Source: Paramacrobiotus metropolitanus (Eukaryota; Tardigrada; Eutardigrada; Parachela; Macrobiotidae). From it: a DNA stretch of 38,630 bases. The notes under the pieces were generated by a model that searched no databases, had not been told where the DNA came from, and saw only the letters and a list, made by a program, of their open reading frames with translations. A program made the translations under genes and the position numbers. The stretch spans positions 1 to 38,630 of the forward strand of contig NW_026570577.1 of the NCBI RefSeq assembly GCF_019649055.1, in the 5' to 3' direction. Position 1 is the first letter of the stretch. The number at the start of each line of letters is the position of its first letter. Of the stretch, positions 11,277 to 20,459 are shown one piece after another.

Positions 11277-12252
11277 TTAAAGTGGATTGGCCGTCCCGGG
11301 TCCATAGTCCGATAGGACCGGACCTAATCCAGCAGGTTGAGTAAGCTGGTAAGGTGTACCGCTGATGAACGAAAACGACTTTTCTCCTCCTTTAAAACGT
11401 CGGTTGGACGTTCGGTCCGCAATTTGCGGATTACCGGTGCTTCGGCTCGGAGTTGAAGAATTTCGTGTCCTCTTCGTCATCACTGACTCCTCCGATGACT
11501 GGTTATCGGAGTCCGTGTCCGGTGAGTCGCTTGAGCTTTGGACGTCCGAATCGGTAGACTCGGGTTTGTCGTCCTGCACTTGTTTTGGCTCGCCTTTATC
11601 CTCGTTAGAGGTTGGCGGCCCGCCGGTCACTGTTGTGCCGGTTCTGGTATGAGATCCATTTCTGGATCTCTGGCGTCCCGGTTACGATTTCCTGTTTCTC
11701 AGGTTCGTCCAGTTCCGCCAAAGTGGTTGGACGGCTCCCGTTAGGGAGTGGCGAGGCTGGTCGGCCTTTTGCCCAACGTTGAGTCGAACGGGTTTGTATG
11801 GCCCGTATTACCGCTTCAACGCCGTCTCCACATAGAGGACAAGTCAATTGGACTTCCTCTGATGAAGGGTCCTGCTCATTCTGGCTGGTGTCCCTTCGAT
11901 GGCCTCCCTGTTCTCGGTGTGGGCCATCCTTGAAGCGCACTCTTGTCGCTATATGCGGTGCAGCTTCCGGCAATGGTTCCGGTATAGTCCTGACGTTAGT
12001 CAGGCTCAAGTCATATTTTGGCCATATGCTGACGGTTAAGCCAGGGTGTTTGGCCACTTGTTTTCGAAGTTTTATGATGTCCTCGAAGAGATCCGTGCAC
12101 ATCTTTTGAAGGGCTTTCGGCATTTCCATGTGGTACTCCCTGTATTCCCACACTAGGGCTAGACGTTCGTCCTCCCATAATGCTCCTTCTTGAACCAAAT
12201 CGTCCATTTCTTGGGCGAATGGTCCGTATTGTTCGGCAATTTGCGGCCACAT
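11277..12252 (-). pseudogene. R1 extra region between protease and reverse transcriptase
   Basis: About 1.6 kb separates the protease frame from the conserved pre-RT sequence. The frame 12252-11605 (215 codons) is globular and helical at its start (MPKALQKMCTDLFEDIIKLR). It has one C-X2-C pair (LTCPLCGDGVEAVIRA) but no second pair. It runs into an acidic Ser/Asp stretch in the frame of 11630-11277 (SSSDSPDTDSDNQSSEES). I do not recognise a domain. Ty3/gypsy elements normally have only a short spacer here, so this is an insertion or a family-specific domain. A frame change is needed near 11620. Confidence 0.5.
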
Positions 12253-12329
12253 TAGTGGTTCGCCTTTCTCTTCAAGCCAGCTCTCTTCTAGAGCAAGTAG
12301 TTGGTTAACGCGGTATTACAGGAAATTTC

Positions 12330-13388
12330 TTACCCCGTGAACCAAGTTTTATAGCGCTGGACCAGGTTCTCCTTAATTTTCTTGTCAGGCACCGGCCGTT
12401 GGCCTGGTGCCTCTGGTATCGGGATAGTCTTTACTATCCCGTGATTTGGCTTGAGTATGCCTGCACGGAATTGAGTCATGTAACGCTCGATTGCGTTATG
12501 GACGCGCAGCTCCCATATGAGGCTTTCGATGGTGTCCAGGCATTCCCAGCAGGTAGAAGGAGAACCTTTCGGGTGATCAAGCCGATTAACTCTCACTTCA
12601 TCATCGGGTCCCGGTGCCTCTGGTATCGGGATTGACTTTACCGCGTCCCAAACGATTTCTTCGTTTGGCTTAAGAATGAAGGTGAACTTGGAGTGGAGAT
12701 AGTCACATCCAAGTAGTACGTGCACGTCCGTTAACGTCGGTTGGACGAAGAACGTGTGGTGGCTCTTGTATCCCTGCAGTGTCACCGGTACGGTGCAGCA
12801 GTGAGAGACCACAAAGGCGGTTTGTCCGCCAACACCAAGGATTTTGGTGTTCCGTCCTAATGGCTCTGTTTTGATGCCATTGGCGGTGCAGAATTGCTGG
12901 CTGATGAGGGATGTCTCCGCTCCAGTATCCAGCATAGCGAGCGTGTGGACTGGTCCAATTTGGACTTTGTGCGTCCATGCTCTGACAGTCTTCGGTTTGC
13001 GGTTTTCGTCAAGGCCAACTGTCACTTCCCGCATCACCGGTACAATGGGGATTAGCGACACTGGTCCTGGATCGTCAGGAGCATACTGAGGTGATAGAGG
13101 CTCCCGTTGGACAGACTCTTCCTGTGGTGATGTTTCCGCAACCCGTAGGGTGGAAAACATGCTTTTGGTATTAAGGAAGGTCCGTGAGCTGTTTATGGTT
13201 CGCACCGTTGGTGTGGTGCCGAGGGGTTGTCCACCGATCTGGGGCCAGCAGGTACGGGGACTTGACGCCTCAAGAGGTTCGGTTGTCCAGTCTTTTAGGG
13301 ATCCGACCTCGCTGTCCGTATCTTGTACGGACCATCCTTCCGTTGCGCTGTCGGAGGATGTGTCTGACGCCGATTGTGGATACGTCAT
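12330..13388 (-). pseudogene. pro: R1 retroviral-type aspartic protease region
   Basis: This is an intact 352-codon frame. The active-site motif LDTGAET is at residues 153-159, within VHTLAMLDTGAETSLIS. The distal LLGCDYLH motif at about residue 230 matches the family's second signature (hydrophobic-LG-x-D). The roughly 140 residues ahead of the domain are Ser/Thr/Glu/Pro-rich linker. The domain cuts the gag-pol polyprotein as a dimer. The C-terminal part contains a duplicated peptide, IPIPEAPG, at two places. Uninterrupted while the rest of pol is broken, but it would not be made as a separate protein without upstream gag. Confidence 0.8.
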
Positions 13389-13718
13389 ATTCGTGGTGCG
13401 ACGTCTCGCTTTGCCACGTGTTCGGTTGGCCTTAGGGGTTGAGGCTCCGAGTTTTGGGGGATCGGTTGGCCTTAGGGTTAGTTAAGGCTCCGAAAATCGA
13501 CTTGGTCGCCAGCTGGACGACTGTCGGCCTGGCATCAATTTTAGAGCCAGGTGGCTCAAACGCTGGTTTGCCGCTGAGCCTGGATCCACCGATGGGCTGT
13601 TGAGCCATAGAGGTTAGTTTAGGATCCATGTAAGGATTAGTTAAGTACGGATTATGGGTTATGTCCGGCGGTTTCGGTTCCGGTCTTAGGTCGGGTGAGT
13701 TGCCGATACTCCCCGACC

Positions 13719-15040
13719 TTAAGCGTTTCCCGCGGTTGGGCTGACCCGGCTAGGGCCGCCGCCGCCATTGCCATTTGGCTTCACCAGCTGGTCCGGTATG
13801 GGTGGTAGCGCTGCCCTTTCGTTGGCTGGCGTCTGGTATCCCTGCTTTGGACCATTTTGCCGGTTGCCGCCACTCGACCCATTTCCTGAGCCGGTGGACT
13901 GCCTTCGGCTGCCGGTCCCCCCACTACCACGTGGTGGTCTGGGTTGTTTGGGTGGCACTAAGCCGAGGCGGTTAGGATTGGCAGACCCGGTAGGGTAGCC
14001 TTTCTGATAGCGATTTCGCCAATCCAAATACCATTTCCGGTTTGGATTCTCGCCATATGGCCTGTTTGCGTAGCCACAGCCCTCGGTTGGGTGGTTTCCC
14101 CACAGGCAGTGGTTGCAGGTGATTATCCCGTCTTTGGCCCATCGTTCGAACATGCGCTCGACTCTGTCGATATACATGTCTTCTTGTCTGCGGGCCTCTT
14201 CGGGGCTCAGAGTCTGGCGTTGGCCGCTCTGGCCTCCTGGGCTTCGGTTTTGTCCCCCAGGGCTGTTGCCGCTTTGGTTTCCGTTAAAGCTGGCGTTTTG
14301 CCCTTGGAAAACTTGCCCTTTGGTCCTCCGCCGCTGTTGCCCTGGCCGTAGCTATAGTTGCCCTGGTTTCGGGCCCACATAGCCGCCACTACCGCCGTTA
14401 GGTGGTGTAGACCCACGTTGTGGGAGGTTAGGTTCAAGGCCGCGATGGCGGCGTATGTTGCCTCTATTTGGGCTTGTGTAGCCTGCGGGGGATAAAGTGC
14501 CGGTTGTTGCGGTACGACTTGGGCTTGTGGCGCTTGTATGGCCGTTCGGATAGTTGGGTATCCGCGGCCCGCCTTCCTTCACACTCCGGCTTTCCCATTG
14601 TGTATTGCCGGACGTAGTCCCGGAATTCTGCCGGTGACTTCGGTATCCGGATGTCCAGAGCGCGGCGCAGTTCTGGCTCTTTGACGTTCTCCCCTCAGGA
14701 AGTGGAGGGTCATTGTGTCGTCCAAGCCAGCGCGCGTCTGGAGAGTTAGCATGGCGTCATAGTACTGCTCAGGGTTTCGGTCAGGTGCTGGTAATACCGG
14801 TGGGTATTTCTCCCATGGCAGTGGCCTGCTGATTATCATCGCCATATCGAGTGGCAAATTTTTGGAGCCACTCTTCACTGGCCAGCCGTCCTCGTCTTCG
14901 CGATTGGCTTGGCCAGTGTACCATTCTTTACAGGGTCCGATAGGGCCATGTAAATGCGGCTCATAAAGTCCGGATCTGGTTTGTTCAGATCAGACGACTG
15001 CTTACAGATCCGTCGGACCCCTGCGCAAGCCATCTCACCA
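13719..15040 (-). pseudogene. gag: R1 gag, capsid and nucleocapsid part (CCHC knuckle)
   Basis: Capsid-like helical sequence passes through frames 15270-14875, 14878-14579 and a third frame from about 14690. The segment at 14878 is the most globular (RPLPWEKYPPVLPAPDRNPE). After Gly/Asn/Thr-rich linkers (14582-14207), the frame 14177-13719 contains one classic zinc knuckle, CNHCLWGNHPTEGC (C-X2-C-X4-H-X4-C), followed by a Gly/Arg/Ser-rich tail suited to nucleic acid binding. The knuckle binds zinc and packages RNA in this family. Frame breaks lie near 14875, 14690 and 14200. The gag is therefore broken in this copy. Confidence 0.75.
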
Positions 15041-16805
15041 TTGTTTTGTTGCCATCGAATTTTGGCAACTCGGTGCGGACTTGAGCTCTCGCGTTGGCTT
15101 TTCCCATCTCTTGGGCCATTTCTTTGATTTGCTCTCTGGTTGAGAGAGCTGGGCTGGCCGGTGGCGATGGGGCAGGTGTGGGCTGCTGTGGTATCAGCGG
15201 CACCTGCTGAGGTTGGGCCCACATTGGTTGGCCCGGTACGATCTGGATGGCTCCGTTGGACGCCATCCATCCGTATGCTCCATTCGGGAGCTGGACCAAC
15301 ATGGGCGCATTTTGGCCCTGGCCTGGTTGGGCAGCTGGTCCCAGTGGCATGGCCGCTGTTGGCGGTATGCCTGGTGGTTGGGGCACGTTTTGGCCCGTGG
15401 GCGTGGTTTGGCCCATCTGTGGCTGAGCTTGGCCCGTTGGGGCTGCCGCCGAGATAGGAGGGCCAAATAGGCTTAGTTGGCCTACTAGTGGTTGTTGCAC
15501 CGTTGGTGTACCACTTGGGCCTCCCATCTGTCCTTGTGTGGCCGATGGCCCGAACATTGGGCTCAGCGGGTTGTTCCGGTTTGGATCCATGGCGCTGGTG
15601 TGAGCCTGGCTCGTGGCCGGTTGTGGACTAAAAGTGAAGTCCATGTTCGGGAATATGGATGGATACAAGGACGGATATGCTGGCCTTGACCCAAAGTGGC
15701 TGTGGCTTGGGTCAAAGCTTGGCCCGCTTGACGTAGACGGGTACGTCTGCGTTGCGGGCGTCACTATCGTCGTTGGACCGATAGTGGCAGTTGTGGTGAC
15801 CGGGACTGGTGGTGGCGGCAGTGTTACTGTCGCCGTTGATGTTCCACGGTCCACTGGGCTGGGAGGCGCAGGTATGGTTGGCCCCCTTGGAGGATCTCCA
15901 ACCGATGGTCCTTCCACAGCCATATTCACATGGTAATTCTGCTGATGATACACTGGCTCGCGGTAGAAGCGTTGGCCCTGCCGCAGAGCCTCGTCGACTT
16001 TTTCTTGTCGGCGTTGTGTGTCCGAGTCTGGAAAGGTATGATAGGACGGTGGTTCTGCGGACAGCTCGGAGTTGATATCTGCGAGATGTGATTTTTCCGC
16101 GTCTAAACAGGCGTTTTCCGTGCTTAGCCTTTCCAGGTCCTCGTTCAGCTCGGTTATACGTTGGGTGGCCGCCTGGTAGTCTTTGACCAGGCCGGCGTTA
16201 TTGGCCTCCAAGGTGATGATCCGGTCATGTTGGCCCTGGATCACCTGTTTGGCTTGGTTGAAGGCCTGCTCCATTTGGACGAAGTTTTGATGTCCAATGG
16301 CGCTGTTTTGCTCAAGTTGGACCCGAATGGTTGCTTCGGTGTTGAGCTGGCTCTGGAGGGCAACGATCTGTTGCTGGAGTTGCACGTTCTGTGCCTCCTT
16401 CTGCTGAACCGTTTGGCTCATCAGTCCTCCTTGTTGGATAGTCTTCATGAGGTTCTGGTGACTCTCATAAAGGAGGTTGTAGCGGTTCCGCAGGCGGTTG
16501 ATTTCGTCCTGCAGGTTGGCCATGTCTTCGGTGAGACGCTCGTTTTCTCTCTGTAGGCGGTCCGCCTCAGAGTCGGTGTCGTCAATGGTGGTCCGGGCCG
16601 CAGCCAAGTCATCCTTGGCTTTGGCCAGCTCAGTCCTCGTAGAGGTGAGCAGGGCTTCGAGGCCCGCCACAGCCGTTTCTAGGCTGTGGATTGTCCTGTT
16701 GAGCTGGTCTCGCTCAGCATTGGGACATGGTGACAACTTGAGCTGGGTTAGCTCAAGTTGGGTCTGGGCCAGTATGGCCGAGACACGTTTAGCCTCTGCG
16801 TCCGA
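14985..16805 (-). pseudogene. gag: R1 gag, coiled-coil and Pro/Gln-rich part
   Basis: An open frame runs from the stop at 16806 to 14985. From about 16736 to 16080 it encodes roughly 210 residues of coiled coil (for example ERDQLNRTIHSLETAVAGLE and DEINRLRNRYNLLYESHQNL). Next come a Thr/Val/Pro-rich stretch with ATVTLPPPPVPVTTTATIGP at about 15840, and a long Pro/Gln/Gly segment to about 15140. The last part (TELPKFDGNKTMVRW) looks like the start of a capsid. Near 15040 the capsid-like sequence moves to the frame of 15270-14875, and the original frame closes at 14985. A coiled coil of this length ahead of the capsid is larger than in most Ty3/gypsy gags. Confidence 0.7.
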
Positions 16806-17865
16806 TTAGACCGCAAGGTTTTTATGCCGGCAGATCTCGTACTGCATCCAACGTTCGGACAGCAGGGTTGCTTCTGCAATATCCGCCAGCTGTTTGGTCA
16901 GGTCCCGTACTGTGGTCCTGAGTTGGTCGACTTCGTCGAGTTCCTCGGGCCGGGTTGCCTGGATCAGCTTTGGCGGAGTGACGCTGGCGCGGGTTGTGTC
17001 CCAGGGAGGCCGGTTTAGGTCCATCCTGGCTGTGGCCCTGCTAAGTTGTGCCAGGTCCACAATTGGCTCTCCGTCCGGTTTGGACGGGCCAGACGCGCCG
17101 ATGACGTCATTAGTTGGCGATGGCGTTGCAGGGGTTGAGCCATCAACTTCAAACATGAGTGGCGACTGACTCACGGGCTGTTGGCCCTGGTCATGTGCCT
17201 TTGGACCAGCCTTTTTGGCTTGGCCCTTGGCCTTGCGTCCACCTTTGGCCGCCGTTGGCGCCTCAGGTTGGATCTGGTCCAAGCCCGATAGGGCTGGACG
17301 TGCTGTCAGATCCTGGACATCAAGGTTGGACCGGGCCAGGTTGTTTGGCTCTGGTCCATCAGTGCGTGTCTTGTCCTCACCTGTGGCCGCCGTTGGCGCC
17401 GCAGGTTGGACTTGGCCCGGACCAGGTATGGCCGGTTTTTTGCGCCAAGTCCCGAGGGACACTGTTGGCCTGGGCCGTCCTATCGGCGCCAGGTTGGCTG
17501 TCCAGAGGCTGGTTGGCCTCGGACAGTTCGTCGGATGCCTCCTGGAATGTGTCGTCCCGGGTGGCGTCCAGACTTTCATCACTGGTTTCCAGGTCAGCCG
17601 GCAGGATTTGTTTGTCCCGCCTGGCTTTGGCCTCAACCGAACTCGTTGAGCCGGCCGAGTTTGGCTCGTCTGGTTCAGAACCGCTCTGTTTGGCCCTGCG
17701 GAAACCGTATGTTCCCGGTGGGTCGCGTGTAGCGTAGTTCTTCCCCAGTTGCTTTTTGTATTCGTTGGGTTGGCGCCTGTCCATTGGACTGAGCAATCTC
17801 CGTTGGAGTTGCTCATGGCTGGTGTATGGCATCATCTTGGCCAAGGCGCTTTCGGTTTGGCCCAT
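16806..17865 (-). pseudogene. gag: R1 gag, N-terminal part (MGQT start)
   Basis: The ATG at 17865 opens a protein beginning MGQTESALAKMM. Glycine at position 2 followed by a small polar stretch suits N-myristoylation, as in many retroviral gag proteins, and suggests membrane targeting of assembling particles. This frame remains plausible to about 17440 and then closes at 17377. The coding style carries on in the frame of 17816-16806, with Ala/Pro-rich linkers (AAPTAA-type repeats near 17390 and 17250) and a helical end (LRTTVRDLTKQLADIAEATL). A TAA at 16806-16808 ends it, but the same frame resumes at once into the coiled-coil part, so this stop lies inside the gag. Start choice: first ATG after the leader, with no in-frame upstream alternative examined. 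Confidence 0.7.
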
Positions 17866-17989
17866 GGTAGTGGGACTTAGAAAGTTTCTTTGGTCTTGGT
17901 CCGGGCCGGAACGTTGAGTTGGCTGTCGCTGGTTGGTGCTGGTCAGGTACGCTAGAGCTCAGGTTTAGCGTTAGCTTCCTATGGCCCTA

Positions 17990-18220
17990 TGTTACGCTAC
18001 TGACCAGTGTGACGTCAGTTACAAAGTGGTCTTGCTATCGGCTCTACGTCACGAGTAGCGTGCCGTGAGCAAAATTCAAAAAACAATATGACTCACTACG
18101 AGTCTTATAACATGGGAAGTTTCCCACGTGTTCTGATTGGTCAGAATTTTATGGAAAGTTACCACAGTGACGTCACGCGACTTTTTCGCAAAAATTCCGG
18201 CTGGACAAAATGGCGGTTGG
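17990..18220 (-). promoter_or_regulatory. Promoter-like cluster of factor sites ahead of R1 gag
   Basis: Read on the minus strand toward gag there is an ordered series: a YY1-type CCGCCATTTT (18205-18214), a full CRE GTGACGTCAC (18167-18176), a CCAAT box (18136-18140), an E-box CACGTG (18125-18130), a TATA-like GTTATAAG (about 18104-18111), and a second TGACGTCA (18010-18017). Spacing suits a start near 18080 and a leader of about 215 nt before the gag ATG. Motif identity is seen; promoter function is inferred. Because a primer site lies farther out at 18872, this would be an internal or leader promoter unless that primer site is fortuitous. Confidence 0.45.
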
Positions 18221-18248
18221 TTTTCGCCGATAATTCGTTAAAAATTAG

Positions 18249-18298
18249 GTAAAATTTTCTCGAGAGTTCTGTTCTATTTTTCTAGGACAGAATTTTAC
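18249..18298. repeat. Imperfect hairpin ahead of R1
   Basis: GTAAAATT at 18249-18256 pairs with AATTTTAC at 18291-18298. Nested inside, CTGTTCTA (18269-18276) pairs with TAGGACAG (18283-18290) with one mismatch around a TTTTTC loop. Confidence 0.4.
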
Positions 18299-18509
18299 GA
18301 GGAATCCAAAAATGCCAATTTTGAGCAAATCGGATGAAAGGTTCAAAAGTTATAGGATTTTAAAGTACGGGTTCTTCCGAAAACCTCGAAATTTTCAAAG
18401 TTCTACGAAAGCCCTACGACGCCACAGCAGGTCTTACCGGCGGTTGATCGTGCCAAACTGCTGCTCCGTCGTTCCAATTCACCCTCTTCTACCGTGAGGG
18501 CCGCAGCGC

Positions 18510-18810
18510 ACCCGATAGGGCGTAATGGTGTAACAGGACCGTACCGAGCGCAGTTTTTGCGCCGGGAGCCAAAGCTGCGGGAGGCCTACTTTTAGGCGCT
18601 GACCCGTATCATGCAACCCGGTAGGGCGCTTATTTGGTCAACAGGGACGTACCCAACTCAGTTTTTGAGCGGGGAGCCAAAGCTGCGGGGGACCTACTTT
18701 TAGGCGCCGACCCGTATGAATAATCCGTCGCGCAGCAGGCTTCCAATGAAGCCTGTATGATGCAGGAGATGTTGGTCGCGGGATTGCTGGCCTACTTATA
18801 GGCGATCAGC
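18510..18810. repeat. 108-bp tandem repeat in R1 leader, two copies plus a fragment
   Basis: CAGTTTTTG...GGGAGCCAAAGCTGCGGG...CCTACTTTTAGGCGC.GACCCGTAT occurs at 18551-18610 and again at 18659-18717, a period of 108 bases, with recognisable but weaker similarity in the 40 bases ahead of each. A third degenerate piece, GGCCTACTTATAGGCG, is at about 18789-18804. CpG-rich compared with flanking sequence. Confidence 0.7.
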
Positions 18811-18871
18811 GTAGTTCGACCGATGCCTTCACTGGGGATCAGAGGTCTCGTCGGAAGGAAAACCGAACGAG

Positions 18872-18881
18872 TCTGCTACCA
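18872..18881 (-). other. Primer-binding site of R1 (initiator tRNA-Met type)
   Basis: TCTGCTACCA on the plus strand equals the 3' end of initiator tRNA-Met. On the minus strand TGGTAGCAGA is directly preceded by CTGACA, the usual CA end of an LTR. The same 16-base context is found at 6892-6907. It lies about 1 kb before the R1 gag start, a long but possible leader. Confidence 0.55.
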
Positions 18882-19255
18882 TGTCAGGTGGCGCTGGCTA
18901 GGCGCGCACCGACCATCGACGGCGGAACAAAGCAAACCCGGATGAAGGCTTTAATGCCGAAATCTGACACACACCGCGCTTGCGCGCCAGCCCAAAACCA
19001 ACTGGTCTCTGTAGGCAGCGCAGCTGCCTTACAGAGCCGTCAAAACGCATGAATATGCCCAGACAGAAAAAAACCCAAAACCAACCAATGACAGAAGGGC
19101 TGAATCATAAGCCCGCCCTGACATTACCGAAGGTTACGCCTTATTTGTTTACGCTTTTAAGCGTTTGGTAGCAGAAGAATTTCGGTTTAACCCATTTTTT
19201 ATACAGTAACTGTAGTCCTTTTTCAATAAGACTTATTTAGCATATAAAACTGTTT
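18882..19255. other. Right flank of R1, probable LTR; no gene seen
   Basis: By position this should contain the R1 5' LTR. It is GC-rich to about 19,050 and AT-rich after that. Small palindromic words occur (GCAGCGCAGCTGC near 19015). Short open frames here have no domain or coding style I trust. Confidence 0.3.
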
Positions 19256-19475
19256 CACTTCGATTCGTTTAGCAAAAAGAGCCCAGCCGACAAGAACCGC
19301 TTTTGCACTGCAGCGCGGCGCGTAAGCGCCGCGCGCTGTGCTTGTCTCTTATATTAAAGCAGAAATGTCTGTGGGTCACCCGACCGCCTCCAAACCTTTC
19401 GGATTGGCCAGAACCAGCAGATACTTTCCTATTGGCCAGAACCAACCTTTTGGCTTTCAAGCGTTAAACTCTTAC
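19256..19475. repeat. Diverged direct repeat, copy 1 (with GC hairpin)
   Basis: Shares with 22020-22215 the order CTGTTT..., CTTTTGCACTGCAGCGCGG, the hairpin CGCGTAAGCGCC, TGCTTGT, ATATTAAAGCAGAA, CCTCCAAAC/CCTCCAGAC and repeated GGCCAGAACC-like words. The two copies flank the gag fragment at 20950-21733, so they could be diverged LTR remnants. The GC hairpin (about 19311-19338) has an 11-bp stem around GTAA, with a 2-nt bulge. Confidence 0.5.
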
Positions 19476-19550
19476 TAAGCTTTCGAAACCTTAGAGTCTG
19501 TACGAAATATTCAGCCAGAACAACTAGACCTACATTCAACCTTCGCCTTA

Positions 19551-19772
19551 CTAAGGTTTCGAAACCTTAGTGCCTTTGCAAACTTTTACTTGAGTAGCCA
19601 GAAACACCAGATCCGCAAGATAAACCGGAAATACCAGATCAAGCAGACTAGCCAGAACTACCAGATTAACTAGATCTGCCAGATAAAACATAACTACCAG
19701 ATAAACCAGAACTACCAGATCAAGCAGACCAGCCAGAACTAACAGATTAGCCAGATCTGCCAGATAAATCAT
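19551..19772. repeat. 81-bp minisatellite built on CCAGAACTACCAGAT
   Basis: Two main copies start at 19621 and 19702 (TAAACC.GAA.TACCAGATCAAGCAGAC), with degenerate copies on each side. The unit is itself made of CAGAACTACCAGAT-like words. The minus strand reads open as a Leu/Val-rich repeat (LVVLASLLDLVFPVYLADL), which I take as a by-product of the repeat. Related words return at 20350-20395. Confidence 0.7.
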
Positions 19773-19869
19773 ACAATGGAAGCCAAAATTCTCTTACATT
19801 CGGTCCCGGACCGAATGACCAATAAAAATAAATGGCCAGGACCAAATGACCAATAAACAGAAAGCGCGC

Positions 19870-20255
19870 AAGAATACGAACACTTGTTCCTGGCGTATTT
19901 CCTAACGAAAACCATCAAGCCATAGAAGTATCTCAAACGAAAGACAAAAAAATTTCAAGAATTTTGATACCAAACGGGTTATCCTTCATGAGATCTAAGA
20001 GAAAATCGAGCCATTTTAGTTTGTCGTAGACAAAGCATACGATTTCTGTATGAAAACTGAAACCAAACCGCAGATGCAAATCCTATGCTATGTCTACGAG
20101 AAACTTTAGATGCCTGGATTATCTCTTAGATCTTATAAAGAACACCTTGTTTGGTATCAAAATTCTTGAAATTTTTTCCTCATTCGTTTGAAATATTGGT
20201 CGATGGTTTTCGTTGGGAAATGCGCAAGGTGCAAGTGTAAATGTCAGCAGGCCGA
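19870..20255. repeat. Palindrome of about 385 bp (foldback element 1)
   Basis: The left arm (about 19870-20055) is the reverse complement of the right arm (about 20070-20255), with almost no spacer. The best-matched block is AATTTCAAGAATTTTGATAC (from about 19950) against GGTATCAAAATTCTTGAAAT (right arm, about 20152-20171). Other paired blocks are GAGATCTAAGAGAAAATC with GATTATCTCTTAGATCTTA, GTCGTAGACAAAGCATAC with CTATGCTATGTCTACGAG, and AACGAAAACCATC with GATGGTTTTCGTT. Arms have diverged, so it is not a perfect assembly mirror. Confidence 0.8.
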
Positions 20256-20459
20256 TGGCCAGTCAAAAATTTGGCTGGCTGAGTACGGAAAACTGCTTGG
20301 TTGCGCGAGTTTTGTGATTACATAAGTGTAAGACAATTTTGGCGTCCATTGTAACTACCAGATCAACTAGAACTACCCGATCAGCCAAAACTACCGCGCG
20401 CTGTAAAGCCTTTTAGACTTTCTGAAGTCATCCGATGAACCAGATCCCAGATGAAACCC

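Larger units (their letters stand above)
7021..18881 (-). mobile_element. R1: near-full-length, decayed Ty3/gypsy-type retrotransposon
   Basis: Domain order on the minus strand is gag (CCHC knuckle), aspartic protease, reverse transcriptase, RNase H, integrase. RNase H before integrase defines the Ty3/gypsy and retrovirus order and excludes Ty1/copia. A primer-binding site at 18872-18881 marks the 5' end of the internal region, with a leader of about 1 kb before gag. At least ten frame changes plus an in-frame stop interrupt the coding region, so the copy is very unlikely to be active as sequenced. No envelope-like ORF with a signal peptide and membrane anchor was found after integrase. Flanking LTRs could not be paired by eye. 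Confidence 0.85.

Noticed and set aside
111-17737. Many plus-strand open frames of 60-190 codons across the GC-rich left half
   Set aside because: They lie opposite recognisable minus-strand retrotransposon coding sequence and show no domains. GC-rich DNA leaves antisense frames open.
19551-19772. Hydrophobic repeat protein on the minus strand
   Set aside because: The frame exists only because the 81-bp minisatellite is a multiple of three; no start context or neighbours support a gene.
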